Shown piece by piece: positions 26,326 through 34,548 of a stretch of DNA of 64,000 nucleotides. The stretch comes from DYJK01 sp040755055 (lineage in GTDB: Bacteria; Bacteroidota; Ignavibacteria; Ignavibacteriales; Melioribacteraceae). The notes under the pieces were generated by a model that made no database searches, was not told the origin of the DNA, and saw nothing but the letters and a program-made list of their open reading frames with translations. The stretch's first letter is position 1. Every line of letters starts with the position of its first letter. The position numbers and the translations under genes were made by a program. Where the stretch lies: NCBI GenBank assembly GCA_040755055.1, contig JBFMBS010000017.1, positions 25,787 through 89,786 of the forward strand, written 5' to 3'.

Positions 26326-27519
26326 TTATTCTTCCTCTCCAAATGTTTCTTTCATCAATTCTGATTTTAGGAAGAACACTCCTTTGGTTACAATTCTTTC
26401 ACCTTTTGTTAATCCGCTCACTACTTCTCTCATTCCGGCTAACTCAATTCCTGTTTCTACATTACGCCTGGTAAAAGTGGAATCGTTCTCAACTATAAAT
26501 ACGTAAGATTCATTTCCTTCTTTAACCATTGCATCTGTTGGAATTACAATTCCTTTTGTATTGCTGTTGATTGGTATGAACAATTCACCAAACATATTTG
26601 GCTTCAACTTGTTATTTATATTTTGAAGCGAAGCCCTCACTTTTATTGTTCTTGAATGCTCGTCAATTGTTTGTCCAACAAGAATGACTTCACCTTTGAA
26701 CTTTTCATTTGGATATGCAGCAGTAGTGAATTCAATTTTTGGTTTGCCTGAAACTTTTGCCAAATCCTTTTCATAAATCTGTCCTTCAGCCCAAAGGTTA
26801 GAGATATTCATTATCTTAAAAGCAGTTGTGTTTGCCTCAACCAATTGACCAATTACAACATTTCGTTCTGTTACAATTCCACTTATTGGTGCTTTAATCG
26901 GCAGCACGCCTGCAATATGTTCCGAATCGGCGCTGGTTTCTATATCGTTGTGTTCTAAACCAATTGAATGAATTCTTTTATCTTCAGCATTGTATTCCGC
27001 CAATGCTTTTTCATATTCTGCTTTGGCTTCAAGAAATGATTTTTGTGAGCCGACATTCTGTTCAAGCAAAGTTTGCTGACGTTCATAAGCAGCTTTGGTA
27101 AAATCAAGCGAAGCTTTAGCTTGTAAGAATACTGCTTTTATTTCACCTATTTCAAGACCCTCAACGTGCATTAATACTTGTCCCTCTTTTACGTAATCGC
27201 CTTCCTTCACATATACTTCGTGGACTCTTCCTTGCACTAATGAACTAACCTGTGCCTCATAATCCTGGTTCGTTATAAGTTTAGCCGGTGCTCTTAATGT
27301 CCCGCTTATTGTTCCTTCCTTTACTTCATCAAAGGAAAGGTCTATTTTATTTCTTGCTTCGGAAGACAGAACAACTTCACTTACTTCGTGTGATTCTTCT
27401 TCTGATTTTTCATTAGTTGTTTCTTCCGGTTTATTATCACCGCAGCCAACTAATCCCAAAGCAGTAATGAACATTATTATTAACATTATTTTAAGATTTG
27501 ATTTAATTTCTTTCAGCAT
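26326..27519 (-). CDS. czcB: RND periplasmic adaptor (membrane fusion) lipoprotein
   Basis: This 397-aa protein has a lipobox (LGLVGC), an Asp/Glu-rich linker, a barrel-sandwich hybrid (VSSLVQGRVHEVYVKEGDYV, PIKAPISGIVTERNVVIGQ) around an alpha-hairpin (AKASLDFTKAAYERQQTLLEQ...), and the beta-barrel/membrane-proximal part (AEGQIYEKDLAKVSGKP, TDAMVKEGNESYVFIVENDSTF). This is the CzcB/CusB architecture linking the inner-membrane pump to the TolC channel. It is 1 bp from the pump start, so they are co-translated. Confidence 0.9.
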   Translation of the reverse strand: MLKEIKSNLKIMLIIMFITALGLVGCGDNKPEETTNEKSEEESHEVSEVVLSSEARNKIDLSFDEVKEGTISGTLRAPAKLITNQDYEAQVSSLVQGRVHEVYVKEGDYVKEGQVLMHVEGLEIGEIKAVFLQAKASLDFTKAAYERQQTLLEQNVGSQKSFLEAKAEYEKALAEYNAEDKRIHSIGLEHNDIETSADSEHIAGVLPIKAPISGIVTERNVVIGQLVEANTTAFKIMNISNLWAEGQIYEKDLAKVSGKPKIEFTTAAYPNEKFKGEVILVGQTIDEHSRTIKVRASLQNINNKLKPNMFGELFIPINSNTKGIVIPTDAMVKEGNESYVFIVENDSTFTRRNVETGIELAGMREVVSGLTKGERIVTKGVFFLKSELMKETFGEEE

Positions 27520-27579
27520 TTTTTACTCCTATTTCCAAATTCATTTTAACTTCCTTTTTCAAATTTCTATTGTTTCCTA

Positions 27580-27616
27580 AAAGTCCTTCCCTTTGGGAAG
27601 GATTTAGGATGGGCTT
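27580..27616 (-). repeat. hairpin repeat at the end of the TolC-like gene
   Basis: On the minus strand: AAGCCCATCCTAAATCC, then TTCCC-AAA-GGGAA and GGACTTT. It overlaps the stop codon of the TolC-family gene by 2 bp, the same placement as the repeats at 22535 and 23186. Confidence 0.6.
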
Positions 27617-28862
27617 ATAAGTTTTGTCCGACCGTTTCTTCAAGTGTAAATATCGAACGGTAATAATTGAACAACACATTCGCATAATTGCTGTTGGCAC
27701 CAATCAAAGTTTGTCTTGCCTGCAGAAACTCTATGTAAGTAATTTCGCCTGCATCATAACTTGCAGATGCAGAACGGTAAACTTCTACTGCCTGCGGCAG
27801 AATATCACTTATGTAAAGATTAACCTGTCTTAAATTATTTTCATAATCATTGTAAGCGCTTCTTAATCTCAGATAAACTTCATTCTTTGTTAATTGCAAT
27901 TCCGATTCTGCAATATTTACATTTGCAGTTGCTTCTTGAATTTGTCCTCTGTTTTCAAACAGAAACCAGAGCGGGACAGAAATTCCAAATGAAGCTCCGT
28001 AGAAACCATTGTCTCCATCTCTTGTTTGTCTGAAATAAGCAAGATTAAAGTTGGGGAGAAGAGAAGACCACGCCAGCGATTTATCAATTGATGATGTGCT
28101 TACATTTAACTCTGAAATTTTTATCTGTTGATTAACCGATAGTGACAGATTATATAACTCATCAAAAGCAAGTTTTTCAGAAGGTGTAAAAGTTAAACTA
28201 TCTGCAAGAGTAAAAATTTCATCTGTCCGCTTTCCATATCCTAACACAAAATTTAATTCTGCATTGGCAGTTCTCAGTTCATTGTTTGCAACCTCTAAAT
28301 TATTTGATGCTTCAGTAAACTGAACTTTAGCAGTTAATCTTTCCAGATTAGTTCCTTCGCCAACATTGTATCGTATCTCTGCCTTCTTTGAAAAATCTTC
28401 GGTTATCTTTCTGTTTTCTTCTGCTATTCCAAAAAGTTCTTTCTTTGCAAGAACATTGTAATAAGCAGATTTAATCTGTGCTGTTATTATAATTTCGGTT
28501 CGCTTCAATCCATAATATGCAATATCTTCCTGTGTGCTGAACTTAGAACCTTTCAGAAAATAATTAGTAGGGAACTCAAAAGATTGACTTACTTCTTGCG
28601 TCCTTTCACTAAAACTTCCAAGACTTTTATCTTTTGGCGTCCACTCATACCGCACAGAAATATCCGGTGCCGGCAGCGATATACCGCTCCAGAATCTTCC
28701 TTTAGCTGAATTTATTTCTTGCTGTGCAGATTTTATTTCCGGATTATTCTTTAATCCTATTTCAATTGCTTCGCTTAATGTTAATTCCTTGTTCATTCCT
28801 TCCTGTCCATAAATTATATTGACCGTGAAAGCCAGAATGAACAAAGCAAATAGTTGCTTCAT
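27615..28862 (-). CDS. czcC: TolC-family outer membrane efflux protein
   Basis: This 415-aa protein has a signal peptide (LFALFILAFTVNIIYGQ) and two outer-membrane efflux repeats: first LTLSEAIEIGLKNNPEIKSAQQ with its long coiled-coil helix, second from about residue 210 (LSVNQQIKISELNVS...) ending YRSASASYDAGEITYIEFLQARQTL. It forms a trimeric channel for the adaptor and pump encoded downstream. Same operon, about 95 bp upstream of the adaptor. Confidence 0.9.
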   Translation of the reverse strand: MKQLFALFILAFTVNIIYGQEGMNKELTLSEAIEIGLKNNPEIKSAQQEINSAKGRFWSGISLPAPDISVRYEWTPKDKSLGSFSERTQEVSQSFEFPTNYFLKGSKFSTQEDIAYYGLKRTEIIITAQIKSAYYNVLAKKELFGIAEENRKITEDFSKKAEIRYNVGEGTNLERLTAKVQFTEASNNLEVANNELRTANAELNFVLGYGKRTDEIFTLADSLTFTPSEKLAFDELYNLSLSVNQQIKISELNVSTSSIDKSLAWSSLLPNFNLAYFRQTRDGDNGFYGASFGISVPLWFLFENRGQIQEATANVNIAESELQLTKNEVYLRLRSAYNDYENNLRQVNLYISDILPQAVEVYRSASASYDAGEITYIEFLQARQTLIGANSNYANVLFNYYRSIFTLEETVGQNL

Positions 28863-28960
28863 AATTTCTCCAAATACTTTTATAAATTCTTATCCCGATT
28901 TTATCGGGGAATGTAGTAATCCCTTCAAGAAGGGAAATAAAAAAGAATGGTTAAGGAATG

Positions 28961-29305
28961 TTAAATCAGAAATGTTCTGTTGAAAAGATAAACTTCAGTT
29001 GTTTTTTGTGGTGTGTGGAAATGTTCTGAATCTAATATTGTAAATGCTTTAGTTGATTGTTTCGTTTCATCAATGCAATGGAAACAAATTGATTTATCAA
29101 CTTTCAGACTTACAACACTCTTAGAAATGTCTTTTGTAATTTTTGTAGCTGCTGTCTTTACAATTTCACAGTAATCGTGTGCGCCGTGATTATCCCCATC
29201 ATAGTTAAGCAAACCAGCTTCCGAATGAAGAAATGTAAAAACTATCACTGTAAGAATGATTGCAGCAATAATTTTTGTCGTTTTATTTATGTAATCTATC
29301 AGCAT
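28961..29305 (-). CDS. small membrane/exported protein upstream of the efflux operon
   Basis: This ~114-aa protein starts MLIDYINKTTK and has one hydrophobic segment (IIAAIILTVIVFTFLHSEAG), then HGAHDYCEIVK and ICFHCIDETK, and a His-containing tail (DSEHFHTPQK). The CFHC and His clusters suggest metal binding. Its ATG lies 1 bp past the stop (TAG) of the repressor gene, so it is translationally coupled. Similar small proteins accompany RND operons in this phylum; the exact function is unknown. Confidence 0.55.
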   Translation of the reverse strand: MLIDYINKTTKIIAAIILTVIVFTFLHSEAGLLNYDGDNHGAHDYCEIVKTAATKITKDISKSVVSLKVDKSICFHCIDETKQSTKAFTILDSEHFHTPQKTTEVYLFNRTFLI

Positions 29306-29306
29306 A

Positions 29307-29696
29307 CTATTCTGCATATTCCTTGCAATGCTTAGACGCTTCATTTACTATTTTATTTATATGCTCATCATCTAAAGAATAATAAACCATCTTACCTTCT
29401 TTTCTATAGTTCACCAATCTGTTATTCTTTAATAATCTTAATTGATGAGAAATAGCAGAAACAGAAACACCGGTTAAAGCCGCTATATCACAGACGCATA
29501 ACTCATCTTCTGAAAGCGATAATAAAATTTTTAACCTGGTAAAATCACTTAAACTCTTAAAAGTTTCAGAAAGTTCATTTATAAAAGAATCTTCCGGCAG
29601 TTTTTTCTTAACAGCTTTTACCTTCTTTTCATCAATGAATTCGACTTCACAAACTATATCATTATTCTTATTCACATCACTTGAGCAATTGTTCAA
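29307..29696 (-). CDS. CadC/SmtB-type ArsR metalloregulator
   Basis: This ~129-aa repressor has a winged helix with the CadC/ArsR metal box ELCVCDIA and recognition helix VSVSAISHQLRLLKNNRL. The last helix reads DDEHINKIVNEASKHCKE, an exact D-x-H-x10-H-x2-E alpha5 site for Zn/Co as in SmtB/CzrA. N-terminal Cys (NNCSSD, IVCE) could complete an alpha3N thiolate site, so it may bind both soft and borderline metals. The called start is TTG at 29696, inside the operator palindrome; a GTG at 29675 is the alternative. It should repress the CzcCBA operon behind it. Confidence 0.85.
   Translation of the reverse strand: MNNCSSDVNKNNDIVCEVEFIDEKKVKAVKKKLPEDSFINELSETFKSLSDFTRLKILLSLSEDELCVCDIAALTGVSVSAISHQLRLLKNNRLVNYRKEGKMVYYSLDDEHINKIVNEASKHCKEYAE
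29681..29696. promoter_or_regulatory. SmtB/CadC-like operator over the repressor start
   Basis: TTGAGCAATTGTTCAA is a 16-bp palindrome with one mismatched pair. It contains TGA(G/A)CA, two bases, TGTTCA, the 6-2-6 half-site form known for ArsR/SmtB proteins. It overlaps the called start codon, which argues either for repression at the promoter-start region or for a start further in. Confidence 0.55.
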
Positions 29697-29750
29697 ATGA
29701 AATATAAAGATAATTCCTATTTCTTGTCAAGTTATTTGTGTCCAATAACA

Positions 29751-29785
29751 AAAAAGCCCGCCCTGATTTCATCAGAACGAGCTTT
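29751..29785 (-). terminator. terminator downstream of the carried tRNA-Arg
   Basis: On the minus strand AAGCTCGTTCTGAT pairs with ATCAGGGCGGGCTT around a GAA loop and is followed by TTTTTTG. It ends the tRNA-Arg transcript. A related hairpin at 44032-44068 lies beside the right core. Confidence 0.65.
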
Positions 29786-29843
29786 ATAATCACCAAAGTA
29801 TTTGTTTTACCTTATACCTTTATACCATATACCTACTCTCTAG

Positions 29844-29917
29844 TACGCCCGGAAGGATTCGAACCCTCAACCTTTTGGTCCGTAGCCAAACGCTCTATCC
29901 AATTGAGCTACGGGCGC
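29844..29917 (-). tRNA. tRNA-Arg(ACG), intact copy inside the element
   Basis: The minus-strand 74 nt folds into a complete cloverleaf: acceptor GCGCCCG with CGGGCGT (ending in a G-U pair), D-arm GCTC/GAGC, anticodon stem TTTGG/CCAAA around loop CTACGGA (anticodon ACG, read as ICG for CGU/CGC/CGA), variable loop AGGTT, T-arm GAGGG/CCTTC with TTCGAAT, discriminator A. CCA is not encoded. Compared with the split host gene it differs at pairs 3:70 (G-C for A-U) and 31:39 (G-C for A-U), both compensated, so it is a distinct functional gene. Confidence 0.95.
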
Positions 29918-30025
29918 GTAATTTTTGTTTTTCAAATATAGTCTAATTAAGAATTTTTTACAATCATTTTATGTCTGAACCTCTACTAAAATTCTATTTT
30001 TTCTTAAAAACTTCCGTCTCAACTC

Positions 30026-30316
30026 TTACTTTTCAAACAAACTTGTCTCAAAAACAGCTTTATGTTCAACTTTACCTATTGATTTCTTTTCAGTAGTTGA
30101 GAAACCGTTTTTCTTAAGCTTCCGGTTTGGATTCTTTCCCAATCTAAAAGTATAAAGCGGACAATCCTGGATGATACATTCTCTCACTTCTTTTTTGGAA
30201 CCGCCAGAACAATCCAGACATTTAGCTTTTATCGCCTTAACTGGCGATAATCTTTTTGTGGTTTTGTCTTTCAATTCAATAAATCCCGCATTACGGGATT
30301 TCACTTCGTTCAACAT
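30026..30316 (-). CDS. small Cys-containing protein of mobile elements
   Basis: This 96-aa protein carries AKCLDCSGGSKKEVRECIIQDCPLYTFRLGKNPN. This CxDC...ECxxxxCPLYxxRxGxNP block is familiar from phage and integrative-element proteins of unknown function and may bind zinc. The start ATG is preceded by GGAG (TATGGAGTAAAAA). It lies between the tRNA and the primase on the same strand, in line with a replication or accessory role. About 265 bp between it and the primase hold hairpin repeats only. Confidence 0.6.
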   Translation of the reverse strand: MLNEVKSRNAGFIELKDKTTKRLSPVKAIKAKCLDCSGGSKKEVRECIIQDCPLYTFRLGKNPNRKLKKNGFSTTEKKSIGKVEHKAVFETSLFEK

Positions 30317-30356
30317 TTTTTACTCCATATTTTGTTACTAATTTTTTAGTCTTTCA

Positions 30357-30400
30357 AAAGTCCTTCTCCTTTCTAAGGAGAAGGATTTAGGATGAGGTTG
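30357..30400 (-). repeat. hairpin repeat, fourth copy
   Basis: On the plus strand: AAAGTCCTTCTCC, loop, GGAGAAGGATTTAGG, ATGAGG. Same frame as the copies at 22535, 23186 and 27580 (AAGTCC-stem-loop-stem-ATTTAGG). This one is ~180 bp downstream of the primase gene rather than at its stop codon. A CCCGC-TTT-GCGGG palindrome follows near 30495. Confidence 0.6.
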
Positions 30401-30582
30401 GACAAATGGACAAACCAAAATCCATTTATACTACTACTACTATTAATTATTCTTACTAACTCCATCTTCCATTTTCCATTTAACAACTTGTCCCGCTTTG
30501 CGGGATTTTCCATTTCTTTTTTGTCCTTTTGTCCATCCCTTAGAAAAATCCGTGTAAATCCGTTTAATCCGTGTTCAATTTC

Positions 30583-33012
30583 TTAAAAAACTTCCGTCCT
30601 CAAAAAATCCATTTGTCCATTATCTTCAGCTTTATCAGTTTTCTTTCTAAAAGTTATATACCTATCCGCTCCGGATTTCCTTTCATCAATTTTCAGATCG
30701 TACAATTCAGCATAGACTTTTATCCACTTAGAAAAACTATTCTGCTTCATCTGTCCAAAATCTTCATAAATTCTTTTGAAGCTCTCGAACAATTCCTTTT
30801 TATTATGCTCTTTACCAATTGGTATTTCCTTAATGAATTCTTCAAACTCCGGTGCCGTTTCATCAATCAATTTTTTCTTAATCAAATTCACGTACTCATA
30901 TTCCTTCAATCCGTTTTTAAGATAATATTGGCAGCACTCGATCATAAAATTGTCAAACGCAGTCCATTGAGCAGCATCCCATTCATCAAAGAACAACTTC
31001 CCGAAATCATCTTTCGGTTTATGCTTTGCATTATAGAAATCGGAAAACTCAATAAGGAATTGCCGGTCAGTCGAAGAATCATCACTGCCGGAAATGGAAT
31101 GATTTGTTGTGATTATAATTTTAGGTGTTCGCTCAAACGGTATTGAGTATTCATTCTTATTTTTCTTCTCAATAGTAATGCCTTCAGTGATGATAGAGAA
31201 CAGCTTCTCAAAACCAAATTTCTTTGTTACATCATCAAACAAAATTATTTGAGTATCCGGGCTTACAGATTGAAAAGGGAAACTTTTATCAAACCTGAAA
31301 TTCTTCCCATCAATTCTAAGAACATTTTTTATATTGGAAATCGCTTTTGCTATTAATCCTTTCCCAGACCTTCCATAAGCATTGTCACTTAACTTTTCAT
31401 CTAAAAAAATTATTGCTTTTGTGCAAGCCGGATCTTTGAAGCTATGCAGTAAGAAACCAATAGCAGATTTCAAAGCATTAATTCTCTGTTCGTTATTTCT
31501 GCAAACATTTTTTACGAACTGTTTGAAATCAGAATCGGTGCTGGCTTTAACAAAGTCTCTTTTAATTAACTGCCTTTCCCAAATACATCCTTTTAGTTCG
31601 TCAAAATTTCTTGTTACTACATCAGTTTCAGTAACCACAACAAAACAATTTTTAAAAAAGAACAATACTTTATCCTTACCATCCTCAACATAATCCAATT
31701 CTAAAGTTTTCAGACATTCAAGCGTAGCATCACTGAACAAATTCTTTGCGGTTTTAATAATGATTTCTCTAACTAAACTTTTCAGTCCTGTATCGCTAAT
31801 CTCATTCACATAGTCTAAAACAAAATCTTTAATAATTACCGTTGTTACTTCTCTTACTATATTGTGTGTTACCTGGATATAGATATAATCTTTTCCAAGA
31901 AATATTTTTCCAAAACCTTCTTCTTCTAAAAACTCAATCAACAGATTTCTTATTATACTTACCTTGCCCTCTGTTATATGCCAGAACGATTTTTTAGGAA
32001 ATGTGAAGCCAAACTTCTTTGCAATCTCAAAGAAAGTCCCAAGAGTAATATTTCCCCGATAATCTTTAAGTAAGCTGTCAAACTTTTTATTCAGTACAGC
32101 TTCAGTATCTTCTGGATATTTTGGATTATCCTTTCCAATCAATAAAAAGAATTCTCTTCCTTCTTCTCCCAACGAAGCCAATGCAAAACCAATCCTTAAA
32201 TACTCATCATAATTATCAATCTTACCGTTTAAGAATTCCGCAGCATCTTTTACAAACCTTTTATCAACAATTTTATTTTTTATGTCCTTTATGCTTGTCT
32301 CTGCGAATCCCGATTTATCGGGAGAAGCCGGATCCTTTTTGTCTTTGGAATTTACTTCGCTTACTTTTTCAGCGTTACTCTCACTTTCCAAAACACAAAA
32401 CTCTTTCAACACCTCAATCAGTTTCCCAACTCCTATATTAAGAGGTTCTTGTGAGGGCAATCCATTCCACTGAATTCTCCCTTCATTGAAGGGAGTACCG
32501 GCTTTAGCCGGGGAGGGATGTATAAATTCATATTGTTTACCACTTGGATGAAAAGAAGGGGGCAAAACTGTTTGACAGTTTTTCCACCGTAATTCGATAT
32601 GATCGCATAAACCATTTTCCTTCAGCTGAAGTTTGTAGTATGACTTATCCCCGGATAAAACTTTAATGATATATGAATCATCATCACAATAAAACCAAAT
32701 ATGATAACCTTTTCCGCTTCCACTTTTTACAATCCATTGATACTCTGAAGGCAATCCAAGCTTTCTTACAAACTGTTTTACTATTTCATAACTATTAACC
32801 TTATCAAAATCCAAACACCTCAATTTATTGATTCCAGAAATTGCACCAATGCCATTTACCTTTTCATTCCATCCTAAACCATCAATATCACTCATCAACA
32901 TTTCTTCAGCTTGCCACTTTTCCCAATTACTTTTCGGTACTTTATTCTCAAGTGGCAGCAAATTAAAACCAAATGATTCATAATAATCTTTTGCTATTTC
33001 CCTAAATTGCAT
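30583..33012 (-). CDS. primase-polymerase/SF3-helicase replication protein
   Basis: This ~809-aa protein combines an N-terminal Prim-Pol (archaeo-eukaryotic primase) domain with catalytic LRCLDFDK and GKGYHIWF, a middle region with a PriCT-like stretch (DAAEFLNGKIDNYDEYLRIGFAL), and a C-terminal superfamily 3 helicase with Walker A NAYGRSGKGLI and Walker B QIILFDD. This is the D5/phage-plasmid primase layout used by integrative elements to replicate after excision. The ATG at 33012 has GAGG just upstream. At least three palindromic insertions lie in the linker (near 32308, 32477 and 32498), all in frame. It follows the second integrase directly. Confidence 0.85.
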   Translation of the reverse strand: MQFREIAKDYYESFGFNLLPLENKVPKSNWEKWQAEEMLMSDIDGLGWNEKVNGIGAISGINKLRCLDFDKVNSYEIVKQFVRKLGLPSEYQWIVKSGSGKGYHIWFYCDDDSYIIKVLSGDKSYYKLQLKENGLCDHIELRWKNCQTVLPPSFHPSGKQYEFIHPSPAKAGTPFNEGRIQWNGLPSQEPLNIGVGKLIEVLKEFCVLESESNAEKVSEVNSKDKKDPASPDKSGFAETSIKDIKNKIVDKRFVKDAAEFLNGKIDNYDEYLRIGFALASLGEEGREFFLLIGKDNPKYPEDTEAVLNKKFDSLLKDYRGNITLGTFFEIAKKFGFTFPKKSFWHITEGKVSIIRNLLIEFLEEEGFGKIFLGKDYIYIQVTHNIVREVTTVIIKDFVLDYVNEISDTGLKSLVREIIIKTAKNLFSDATLECLKTLELDYVEDGKDKVLFFFKNCFVVVTETDVVTRNFDELKGCIWERQLIKRDFVKASTDSDFKQFVKNVCRNNEQRINALKSAIGFLLHSFKDPACTKAIIFLDEKLSDNAYGRSGKGLIAKAISNIKNVLRIDGKNFRFDKSFPFQSVSPDTQIILFDDVTKKFGFEKLFSIITEGITIEKKNKNEYSIPFERTPKIIITTNHSISGSDDSSTDRQFLIEFSDFYNAKHKPKDDFGKLFFDEWDAAQWTAFDNFMIECCQYYLKNGLKEYEYVNLIKKKLIDETAPEFEEFIKEIPIGKEHNKKELFESFKRIYEDFGQMKQNSFSKWIKVYAELYDLKIDERKSGADRYITFRKKTDKAEDNGQMDFLRTEVF

Positions 33013-33023
33013 CCCTTCCTCAT

Positions 33024-34031
33024 TCAATCTTGTAATCTTTTCCCGCTTGCGGGATAATCTTGTAATTTGCCCTGGTCAAACGTCCTTATCGCTTCCTTCA
33101 GCGAATCCATATTCAAATGAGAATAAATCTCAGTCGTAGAAATCGAAGAATGTCCGAGCAGCTCTTTAATCGTGTAAAGTGAAACGCCTTTCTGTGCAAG
33201 GTTAGAAGCAAAAGAATGTCTTAACGAATGGAAGTGAATTGATTTATCTATTCCAGCACCTCTGCAAGCTTTCTTAAAAGCTTTAGAAAAATAATCCCCG
33301 GTATATTTCTCACCACTTGGTTTACTAAAAACGTACTTACTCCCAATCGGAATTATTTTTTCATTCTCTCTTTGGTTTAGGATTGAGGTGAGCCCTTCAT
33401 CGCAAATCGGAATATATCTTTGATTTCTTCCCTTAGTAGTAAATTCCTCATCTCCGACAGTAATTATCCTGGTAATGAGATTTACATTTCGCCAAGTTAA
33501 ATTCACTAATTCATTTAACCGCATTCCTGTGTAAAATGCAGTAACAACAAAATCTCTTACAATATCTATATCAATTTTCTCGCAAATTAATGCAAGATGT
33601 TTTTCATCTAGGTATGCCGGATTTACCTGCTGCTTTTTCGGCAGCTTCACTTTAAGGAAATAATTCTCTTTTACATAGCTCCAATCAACAGCTTTATTAA
33701 ATGCTGCTTTCAATGTTTTCACATATACCCGATAACCTTTAACAACCTTCCGCTGAAGGTGAGAGATGAAGCTTTCAATATCTTTTAATCCAAGAGAATG
33801 AATAGGTTTTTGATTTCCGAAATAATCAGTTAAATGCTTTAACGAAGCAATTACAGATTTGTGATAACCTGCTGAACGATTCTCTTTTATCAGTTTGCAG
33901 TATTCTTCAGCAAACACACGAAGCGTTACAACTTCTTTCTGGTCCTGTGAAGGAATAATAGAAAGCAGTACCTTCATCTTTTCTATATCATCTACGGAGA
34001 ATTGTTTTAGTATGTTGTTAAATCCTTCCAT
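33024..34031 (-). CDS. tyrosine recombinase / integrase 2
   Basis: This 335-aa integrase has an N-terminal core-binding domain (LRVFAEEYCKLIKEN, YVKTLKAAFNKAVDWSY) and a catalytic domain with TGMRLNEL, HSLRHSF, LLGHSS and the nucleophile Tyr in TTEIYSHL. It is a homologue of integrase 1 at 2937. Its C-terminus is extended by a 30-bp duplication with a palindrome inside (KLQD-YPASGKR-LQD). No att-like core or arm sites are seen beside it, so it may come from a second, older element or act with the Xis-like protein. The gene ends 12 bp before the primase start. Confidence 0.88.
   Translation of the reverse strand: MEGFNNILKQFSVDDIEKMKVLLSIIPSQDQKEVVTLRVFAEEYCKLIKENRSAGYHKSVIASLKHLTDYFGNQKPIHSLGLKDIESFISHLQRKVVKGYRVYVKTLKAAFNKAVDWSYVKENYFLKVKLPKKQQVNPAYLDEKHLALICEKIDIDIVRDFVVTAFYTGMRLNELVNLTWRNVNLITRIITVGDEEFTTKGRNQRYIPICDEGLTSILNQRENEKIIPIGSKYVFSKPSGEKYTGDYFSKAFKKACRGAGIDKSIHFHSLRHSFASNLAQKGVSLYTIKELLGHSSISTTEIYSHLNMDSLKEAIRTFDQGKLQDYPASGKRLQD
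33026..33066 (-). repeat. palindrome flanked by 11-bp direct repeats in integrase 2
   Basis: TCCCGCTTGCGGGA (33041-33054) is flanked by AATCTTGTAAT at 33026-33036 and 33056-33066. The unit is 30 bp, a multiple of three, and adds ten residues to the integrase C-terminus while repeating LQD. The repeats look like a target-site duplication left by insertion. Confidence 0.55.
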
Positions 34032-34107
34032 TTGGCTTCCAACAATTTTTAATCTGTGTTAATCCGTTAAACCTGTCCCGCTTTGCGGGATCAGTGAAAT
34101 CCGTGTT

Positions 34108-34482
34108 CTATTCATAATCCCATTTTGAGTGGTCAGCAGCACTTGTCACGGCGTAGCCATTAGGCGAAGCCGGATCTTCGTCATCTTCCTCATCTTCATT
34201 CTGAATTCTGTCCTCTGACTTCTGATCTCTGTTCTTAAATATCCACTCATCTAATTCAGCTTTGCTGAAGAACAGCATCTTCCCGGAAGGTTTATAATGC
34301 GGTATTATTTTTCGGTAGGTTAATTTGTATAGATAACTTGGTGCAAAACCAAGATACGCGCACGCTTCTTTGAAGTTAAGCGGCTTGTCATCTTTTTTCT
34401 TTAGTAGGTTTTCAAGTGAACTTAATTTCTCAAGAACCTTTTCACTTGATTTTTTCGCGGTTGCTTTTTTTGTAGGTCTCAT
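34108..34482 (-). CDS. helix-turn-helix (excisionase-like) protein
   Basis: This 124-aa protein has a Lys-rich start, a heptad-like helix (EKVLEKLSSLENLLKK), then a MerR/HTH_17-type domain, LNFKEACAYLGFAPSYLYKLTYRKIIPHYKPSGKML..., ending DEWIF. This fold is used by Xis proteins of Bacteroidota elements. The tail carries an in-frame mini-hairpin insertion (DPASPNGYA). It lies upstream of integrase 2 on the same strand and probably directs excision or represses the module (inference). Confidence 0.75.
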   Translation of the reverse strand: MRPTKKATAKKSSEKVLEKLSSLENLLKKKDDKPLNFKEACAYLGFAPSYLYKLTYRKIIPHYKPSGKMLFFSKAELDEWIFKNRDQKSEDRIQNEDEEDDEDPASPNGYAVTSAADHSKWDYE

Positions 34483-34483
34483 T

Positions 34484-34525
34484 TTTTATCCTCGTTAAAA
34501 TTGTTTTCAATCTTCGAGGATAAAA
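34484..34525. promoter_or_regulatory. perfect 11-bp inverted repeat over the Xis-like gene's ribosome site
   Basis: TTTTATCCTCG (34484-34494) and CGAGGATAAAA (34515-34525) are perfect inverted repeats 20 bp apart, just upstream of the Xis-like start at 34482. The arm nearest the gene contains its GAGG ribosome site. It may be an operator or an RNA hairpin that hides the ribosome site. Confidence 0.5.
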
Positions 34526-34548
34526 TTGCTTATAAAAGGAAAGGAAAG

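Noticed and set aside
27503..27703. A 66-codon minus-strand frame between adaptor and TolC genes
   Set aside because: It lies in another frame over the TolC 3' end and the hairpin repeat; the actual gap holds only the repeat.
29844..29917. The carried tRNA-Arg as the border of two tandem elements
   Set aside because: Its core differs at two bases, no arm sites lie near it, and its two halves pair with each other better than with either split half. The 3:70 pair rules out a simple exchange with the 44.1-kb half. Not fully excluded for an older event.
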